A stretch of DNA of 64,000 nucleotides from Punica granatum (Eukaryota > Streptophyta > Magnoliopsida > Myrtales > Lythraceae). The notes below the pieces were generated by a model. It ran no database searches. It was not told the origin of the DNA and was given only the letters and a program-made list of their open reading frames with translations. How positions within the stretch are numbered: position 1 is the stretch's first letter; the number at the start of each line of letters is the position of its first letter. The stretch spans positions 4,402,001-4,466,000 of the forward strand of contig NC_045128.1 in assembly GCF_007655135.1 (NCBI RefSeq). Reading direction: 5' to 3'. This document shows, piece by piece, positions 58,975-64,000 of the stretch. Both the position numbers and the translations under genes were made by a program.

Positions 58975-60918
58975 ATGTCCTTTAGCAAGAACCCTCTCCA
59001 ACTTCACAGAGTCAAACCCCTCTGCGCATTTTCATCCTTCAAGCCATACGAGTCCACAAAAATCTTGAGCAGTCACTTCAAGTTGGGCAATGTCGCCAGT
59101 GCGCAGCACCTGTTCGATGAAATGCCCGAGAAAGGTCTCGTTTCGTGGTCAATCATGATCCACGGATACGCCAGGAATGGGCACCATGCGAAGTCCGTGG
59201 AATTGTTCTCCGATATGCGCGGCTTGGGCCTGGTTCCAAATACCTTCACCATGGTCGGAGTCCTCGTGAGTGCAGCCGGTTTGGGCAACTTATCGCTTGC
59301 CAGATGTGTCCACGGCCTCGTCCTTAAATATGGGCAAGAGCAAGATCCAATCGTGGGCACTGCCCTGTTGAATTCATATGCAAGATGTGGAAGTGCATTT
59401 GATTCTTGCAGAGTCTTCGAGGGGATCAAGAACCCGACTTTGATTTCCTCCAATGCGTTCATTACTGGGCTCGTACATAATGGTCTTCTTGAGGACGCTG
59501 TTCTGTTGTTTAATCGATTCAGGAGGATTGGTATGTTACCGGGTCCAGTAACAATGCTGTCCCTCATCAAGGCATGTGGCGGTTTGGGATCTCAGCGACT
59601 GTGCGAGGCCGCTCACGGACTCATCGAGAAGATTGGCCTTAGCTTTAATTTACCAGTTGAAAATTCGGTTCTTGACATGTATTCGAGTCTACTGGACGTA
59701 AATTCAGCAACCAAAATGTTTTTCATGATGAGAAGTAGAGATACTATCAGTTGGTCTATCATGATGAGTCTACTTGTCCACCTCGAGCGAGCCTCTGATG
59801 CTCTGAGTCTCTTCCATGAGATGAGGAACAAGAAAGTCGCTTCCGATGCACTTGTCATCGTCAATTTAATTTCATCTTGTGCTATTTTAGGAGATGCTAT
59901 CAGAGGAAGACAGATTCATGCTCACGCTATCGTCAAAGGACATACGGCGGAGGTCCCTGTTCTGAATTCCCTCATCACCATGTACTCCAAGTGCGGGGAT
60001 TTAGGTTCTTCCAGAACTGTATTTGATCGACTGGAAGAGAAAACCTCAGTTTCTTGGGCGGCAATTATTTCTGGATATGAGGAACAAGGATGTCCAAACG
60101 AGGCTTTGAATCTCTTTACGAACGCGAGACAGGAAAAGAACTTCACTCTCGATTCAGTTGTATTGCTTGCTGCACTAGGTGCTTCCTCGGAGGTGGCATC
60201 ACTTGAGCTCTGTATGCAGCTCCACTGTCTTGCATTAAGAACTGCTCTTTCTATGCATAGATTAGTTAAAAATAGTCTCATATCTGCATACTCGAAGAGC
60301 GGAAACATGGAGCTCGCCTTTGGTGTGTTTAATGAGATGGGTTCTTTTCTGTGTGATATAGTATCTTGGAATGCCGTTTTGAATGGTTATGCGATAAATA
60401 GTTGCTCAGAGAAGGCCATCTCTTTTTACAATGAGATGAGAGAGGCTGGAATAAATCCCGATGGCGCGACATATACAATTGTTTTTAGTGCTTGCAGTCG
60501 TGCTGGGTTAGTGGATGAAGGTCTAATCATATTCAATCAGATGATGGAGGAGAGTAGGGTGGAGCTTCGCCAGGAGCATTATGGGTGTCTTGTTGACTTG
60601 CTCGCTCGAGCTGGAAACTTGGCAGATGCAGTCGGCCTTGCTAACAAGTTCTTGGACAAGGCAGGCCCGAGTGTCTGGAAAGCTTTACTGAGGGGGTGTA
60701 CTCTTCACCAGAATGTTGAGCTGGGGGAACTCGCAGCGAGAAGACTGTCTGAGACACAGGAAAAGGAACCTGACTTCACTGTGATGCTTTCGAACTTCTA
60801 TGCGTTGTTGGGGAGGTTTGAGGACGCAGAAGTCCTTAGATCGACCTTGGGGAAGAAAGGACTGAGTAAGAGTCCTGCAATCAGCTCGATTACTGGAATT
60901 CATTGTGACTGTGGTTGA
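58975..60918 (+). CDS. Pentatricopeptide repeat protein, PLS class with E domain
   Basis: Organelle-targeted RNA-binding protein; PLS-class PPRs usually specify C-to-U editing sites or other RNA processing in mitochondria or plastids. Intronless, 647 residues from the first in-frame ATG; the open frame extends upstream to 58,876 but has no other ATG before a stop. About 14 repeats are visible, e.g. GNVASAQHLFDEMPEKGLVS, CGDLGSSRTVFDRLEEKTSV and NSCSEKAISFYNEMREAGIN. The C-terminus has an E-type domain (WKALLRGCTLHQNVELGELA, then MLSNFYALLGRFEDAEVLRS). Its usual PGCSWI end is degenerate here (PAISSI), and there is no DYW deaminase domain, so editing would need a partner. The N-terminus is Ser/Arg/Leu-containing and compatible with a transit peptide. 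The target RNA is unknown. Confidence 0.9.
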   Translation: MSFSKNPLQLHRVKPLCAFSSFKPYESTKILSSHFKLGNVASAQHLFDEMPEKGLVSWSIMIHGYARNGHHAKSVELFSDMRGLGLVPNTFTMVGVLVSAAGLGNLSLARCVHGLVLKYGQEQDPIVGTALLNSYARCGSAFDSCRVFEGIKNPTLISSNAFITGLVHNGLLEDAVLLFNRFRRIGMLPGPVTMLSLIKACGGLGSQRLCEAAHGLIEKIGLSFNLPVENSVLDMYSSLLDVNSATKMFFMMRSRDTISWSIMMSLLVHLERASDALSLFHEMRNKKVASDALVIVNLISSCAILGDAIRGRQIHAHAIVKGHTAEVPVLNSLITMYSKCGDLGSSRTVFDRLEEKTSVSWAAIISGYEEQGCPNEALNLFTNARQEKNFTLDSVVLLAALGASSEVASLELCMQLHCLALRTALSMHRLVKNSLISAYSKSGNMELAFGVFNEMGSFLCDIVSWNAVLNGYAINSCSEKAISFYNEMREAGINPDGATYTIVFSACSRAGLVDEGLIIFNQMMEESRVELRQEHYGCLVDLLARAGNLADAVGLANKFLDKAGPSVWKALLRGCTLHQNVELGELAARRLSETQEKEPDFTVMLSNFYALLGRFEDAEVLRSTLGKKGLSKSPAISSITGIHCDCG

Positions 60919-61359
60919 GGGAAACGTTCGGTGTAGAATTTGAATCAGCCATGGAGAGGAAAGACTGGCGGAAAATTCTCGTGCCCGAACTGCTATGTAG
61001 CAAGTCATTGTCGGCAAGGGATCTCGTGGGCCCCGACTATCGGGTTGCTGACATCGATTGATTTGAGAATTAGATTGTTCAGCTGATTACTCAATTCATT
61101 GGTCCATTATTAATTAAATTAAACCGAAACAGAAGTTTCTTCACAGATCAGATCATTAAAGTCTTTCCTTTCTTCCATGTTCTGGAGATGGCAAAAATCC
61201 CTCAAAATCTCATGAAATGTCCTGAATTATAATATATACATATATATTACCCCAAAAAAATATGCATATATATAAGCATTGTCATTTGTCAACCACTGTC
61301 AAAATCTTTCTCCAACTTGCAGAAAATAGAGAGCCTGAGAGATTGTTCCATGAATTACT

Positions 61360-61608
61360 TTACTTGTCCCATCTCCTTCTGTCTTTCTGATGATCTGATC
61401 TCAATGCCCTATGAGAACTCATAGGTAGAAATTCTTTTTCCTCATCCGGAGTGAGGCCACGTGATTTCTTCAGCTCCCCTTTTGATAAAGCTCGTCCCGT
61501 GTCAGCACAATTTGCCAATTGGATCATATCCCATGATTTTTTTTCCTGTCTTACTTTTTGGGATGAGGATTTCTGATCAACGGGCATCCAACTGGAAATA
61601 TGCGGGGG
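61360..61608 (-). CDS. Candidate 3' exon of an unrecognised gene
   Basis: On the minus strand an acceptor-like TTTGCAG/CC is followed by an open frame of about 82 codons ending TAA. It reads PPHISSWMPVDQKSSS, then MIQLANCADTGRALSKGELK and GLTPDEEKEFLPMSSHRALR. The charged composition looks protein-like, but I recognise no domain. Another open stretch starts with an ATG at 61818 (MPPLHDTYDCPEVW) on the same strand and could be an upstream exon, though no good donor links them in frame. It may equally be chance or a gene relic. Confidence 0.25.
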   Translation of the reverse strand, partial: PPHISSWMPVDQKSSSQKVRQEKKSWDMIQLANCADTGRALSKGELKKSRGLTPDEEKEFLPMSSHRALRSDHQKDRRRWDK

Positions 61609-61818
61609 CTGCAAATATTGTGCTCCTGAAATATCTTCATTTGAAGGAGATCCTGCAAGTCCCTTTCATGTCTTCTTCCCTATCTCTTCTCAGCACTCTG
61701 CAGCTTCCACTCCCGTCGTCATATCCACCGCTCTAGCCATTGACATAGCAGCTGTGGTTTGGGTCCGGTCCATCGACCAGACCTCGGGACAGTCATATGT
61801 GTCATGCAGAGGAGGCAT

Positions 61819-62476
61819 ATGTTGGCACGAGATCTCAAGGTTCCAGGTTCTGTCTGAGGAGTATACCATCCTTGTCGAAGCTAGTGTTCCGAACTCAAGT
61901 CTTCAAGTGCTTTGACATTGAAATGGATCTGAATTTGTATAATTTAGATGAAATCAATATCAGCTTGATGGAAATACTGAAAGGATATGGCGACATAATT
62001 ACATCAATCTCTATCTTTGTTCTTCGTTTCCATTTCCGGTATTAGTTTAATGTGTCAAATACGTCAAGGGTCATCCTCGAGTTTCATGTCGGCCCACTTA
62101 ACTATTTAAGGCTGTCGTCCAAACTTACTATCATCTGTCGTACCTCATGACACCTCTGTGTCCAACCAATTAATGGTGGATTTCCACTTTCTTTTGCAAT
62201 TATCAGGCAAAGATTTGTTTTAGATTTCAAAATCTCATATGCATAATCCACAGATGAGGTTTAAATTATTGGCCTTTCATCTCTAAACAAAAGAATCGGA
62301 TTTGCCTTTGGTAGTGAAAGTATATACATTGATGTTTTCATCAAATTGCGTTCACATATCTCTATATAGGGTTAATTGAACATATTGCATCCAAGTAAAT
62401 ATTTAAAGATAGTTTTTTTGGATTTACCCAAAAAAAAGTCAGATTCTTGGTGAAAAAGATCATTAAAGCAAACTGC

Positions 62477-62507
<31 letters not shown>

Positions 62508-64000
62508 AATGATGAAGATCCATGCTGTATATGGCAATTGAGTATTTGTTCACAGATTGGTCGTGTTGTTCTTTTTTTAAAAAAAAAAATTATTTGCAAA
62601 GGAAAGTCCATGCGCTTTATGAAGGATAAATAAGAAAAAATAAAGGGATAGGAAATCTCGTTAGTAAGAATAAAATTAAAAAATCTCTTAATTTTGGATT
62701 GAGGGGGAGTGTTACAACAATGCATTCACGTTCTTCGTATGGGTTTCCCTATGGCATTTCTAAGCGATAAAAAATGACAGTATTTCAGTTCTAGTAGAGT
62801 ACTAAATTAGTTGTCACGACAACTGGTTAAACTAATATCTCTTAATTTGTTGCTGAGTAAAAAATTCAATATGATTAATTAGGACCCAATTAATCTTGAT
62901 AACTATTTACTATCGTAAATTACTATATTGTATGTCTTTCTATTATAACTTATAAGCAGTCTACTTATACCTAGAGCTCAGCCTTGCTTATTTGATAGAA
63001 AGTTTATTTAACTTTTTACGATTCAATTTTGCCAATTACATATATTATATTTTCCGCGCATTCAAATTTAAAAGAATTATTAACTGAAGGGCTTTTATAT
63101 TTTTAAAATTTATTTTTTTATTTTGGAATAAACTTATATAATCAACGACGATGATTACATCGACAATAACAAAAGTTAACATAACTAATACTAATAACGA
63201 AATCTAGTTAGGCATATCAATTGTATTGGTGTATAAATTCCCACAGAGAAAAGCAAACAATATGAGTTGCATGTGATCCTTTTGTCCATTTGACCCCCTT
63301 CGAGGCTAATCATTGGTGGCTGATCCACCAAAGCTTTCTAATTGATTATTTCTGGGGGAGGGAGGGAGAAATTCTCAAGTTAACATTAATTTGAGCTTAC
63401 TGGTAGAAGGTGTCCTTACATGATAAAGATAAGGGTAACCACTTTATGCATGATCCCACACACTAGTAAGGGATCGTTACCAAAATGATCCAAAGCAGGG
63501 TCCCGTATATGTGTTGTTGTTCCACAGTTATTAGTTAATATATGGGACCTAGGATATATTTAATAGTTATTATTTATATATGAGGTTGGTATTATCCATA
63601 AATAATCTACTATTGGGTCCTCCATGTCTAATATATATATATAAATTAGTCAGTATTCGGGACGCGGTAATTTTTTTTGTAATTTTTGGATAATTAACAC
63701 AAATGCATACAAATTAATATCAATAAGAAAAAAAAAGCTATATTCAAAATTATATATTCTACTTAGTAGATAAAATAAACAATACAAAATATATGTCAAA
63801 GGCAAAAAAGTAAACATTTTAATGGCAACCACATGGATTCTTTCAATTATTAAGAAGACTTTAGTTTTTAAAACGTTTTCTTTGATTATAAGTTACAATA
63901 TAGAAGTAATATGGACATATATATCCAAAGCTCGTTGAGTTCAACACAATTAAAATATAATAAAGGTTCATCTAAAACTGGAAAATGAATTAATATGGAG
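61819..64000. other. AT-rich spacer to window end
   Basis: No gene recognised. A GA microsatellite lies at 62,480-62,507. Short TA runs and A/T tracts are common. Confidence 0.55.
62480..62507 (+). repeat. (AG)n microsatellite
   Basis: About 14 uninterrupted AG units. Confidence 0.95.

Noticed and set aside
59073..59570. Long minus-strand frame within the PPR gene
   Set aside because: Shadow of the PPR coding sequence.
1..64000. CRISPR arrays, operons or other prokaryotic systems
   Set aside because: No such structure; introns, SINEs and plant gene families show eukaryotic nuclear DNA.

Overview
This is nuclear DNA of a flowering plant, almost certainly a eudicot. Genes are split by GT-AG introns, spacers are AT-rich, and the recognisable products are plant families: a synaptotagmin, peroxisomal ascorbate peroxidase, an R2R3-MYB, an amino acid permease, an ERD7-type senescence protein, calmodulin-like proteins and an organellar PPR protein. 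The species cannot be fixed from sequence reading alone. Exon boundaries were placed by hand from splice sites, reading-frame continuity and recalled family sequence, and were not checked against transcripts.

Layout. Positions 1-8.3 kb hold two forward genes: the last five exons of a SYT1-like synaptotagmin, and a complete nine-exon membrane-bound ascorbate peroxidase carrying a tRNA-derived SINE in intron 5. From 8.3 to 15.2 kb lies AT-rich spacer with a CACTA-like remnant ending near the promoter of an R2R3-MYB repressor (15,253-16,151). From 16.2 to 38.2 kb no intact gene was found. That stretch holds two hAT-type elements with exact 8-bp target duplications, one of which carries a broken flavin monooxygenase fragment, as well as fold-back MITEs, a SINE, LINE RNase H fragments and microsatellites. 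From 38.3 to 46 kb is a gene cluster: an eight-exon AAP amino acid permease (+), a convergent five-exon ERD7-like gene (-) and a calmodulin-like gene (-). A second copy of the calmodulin-like gene with its promoter lies at 51.8-53.4 kb, and the DNA between the copies holds a DUF295/F-box pseudogene, a LINE fragment and two MITEs. At 54.3 kb an intronless gene of unknown function carries a repeated (E/I/F)DFLGLK-type motif; it is the least explained coding sequence here. At 59-61 kb is an intronless PLS-class PPR gene. The remainder to 64 kb is AT-rich spacer with one weak candidate exon.

The genes do not form one pathway; this is ordinary plant gene order. Several have family links to stress or calcium signalling (SYT1, APX, ERD7, CML), but nothing in the sequence shows that they work together. 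I did not find a clear new multi-gene system. The best candidates for follow-up are the repeat protein at 54.3 kb, the gene-capturing hAT element at 26.4-28.0 kb, and the GC-AG intron and altered residues in the permease.
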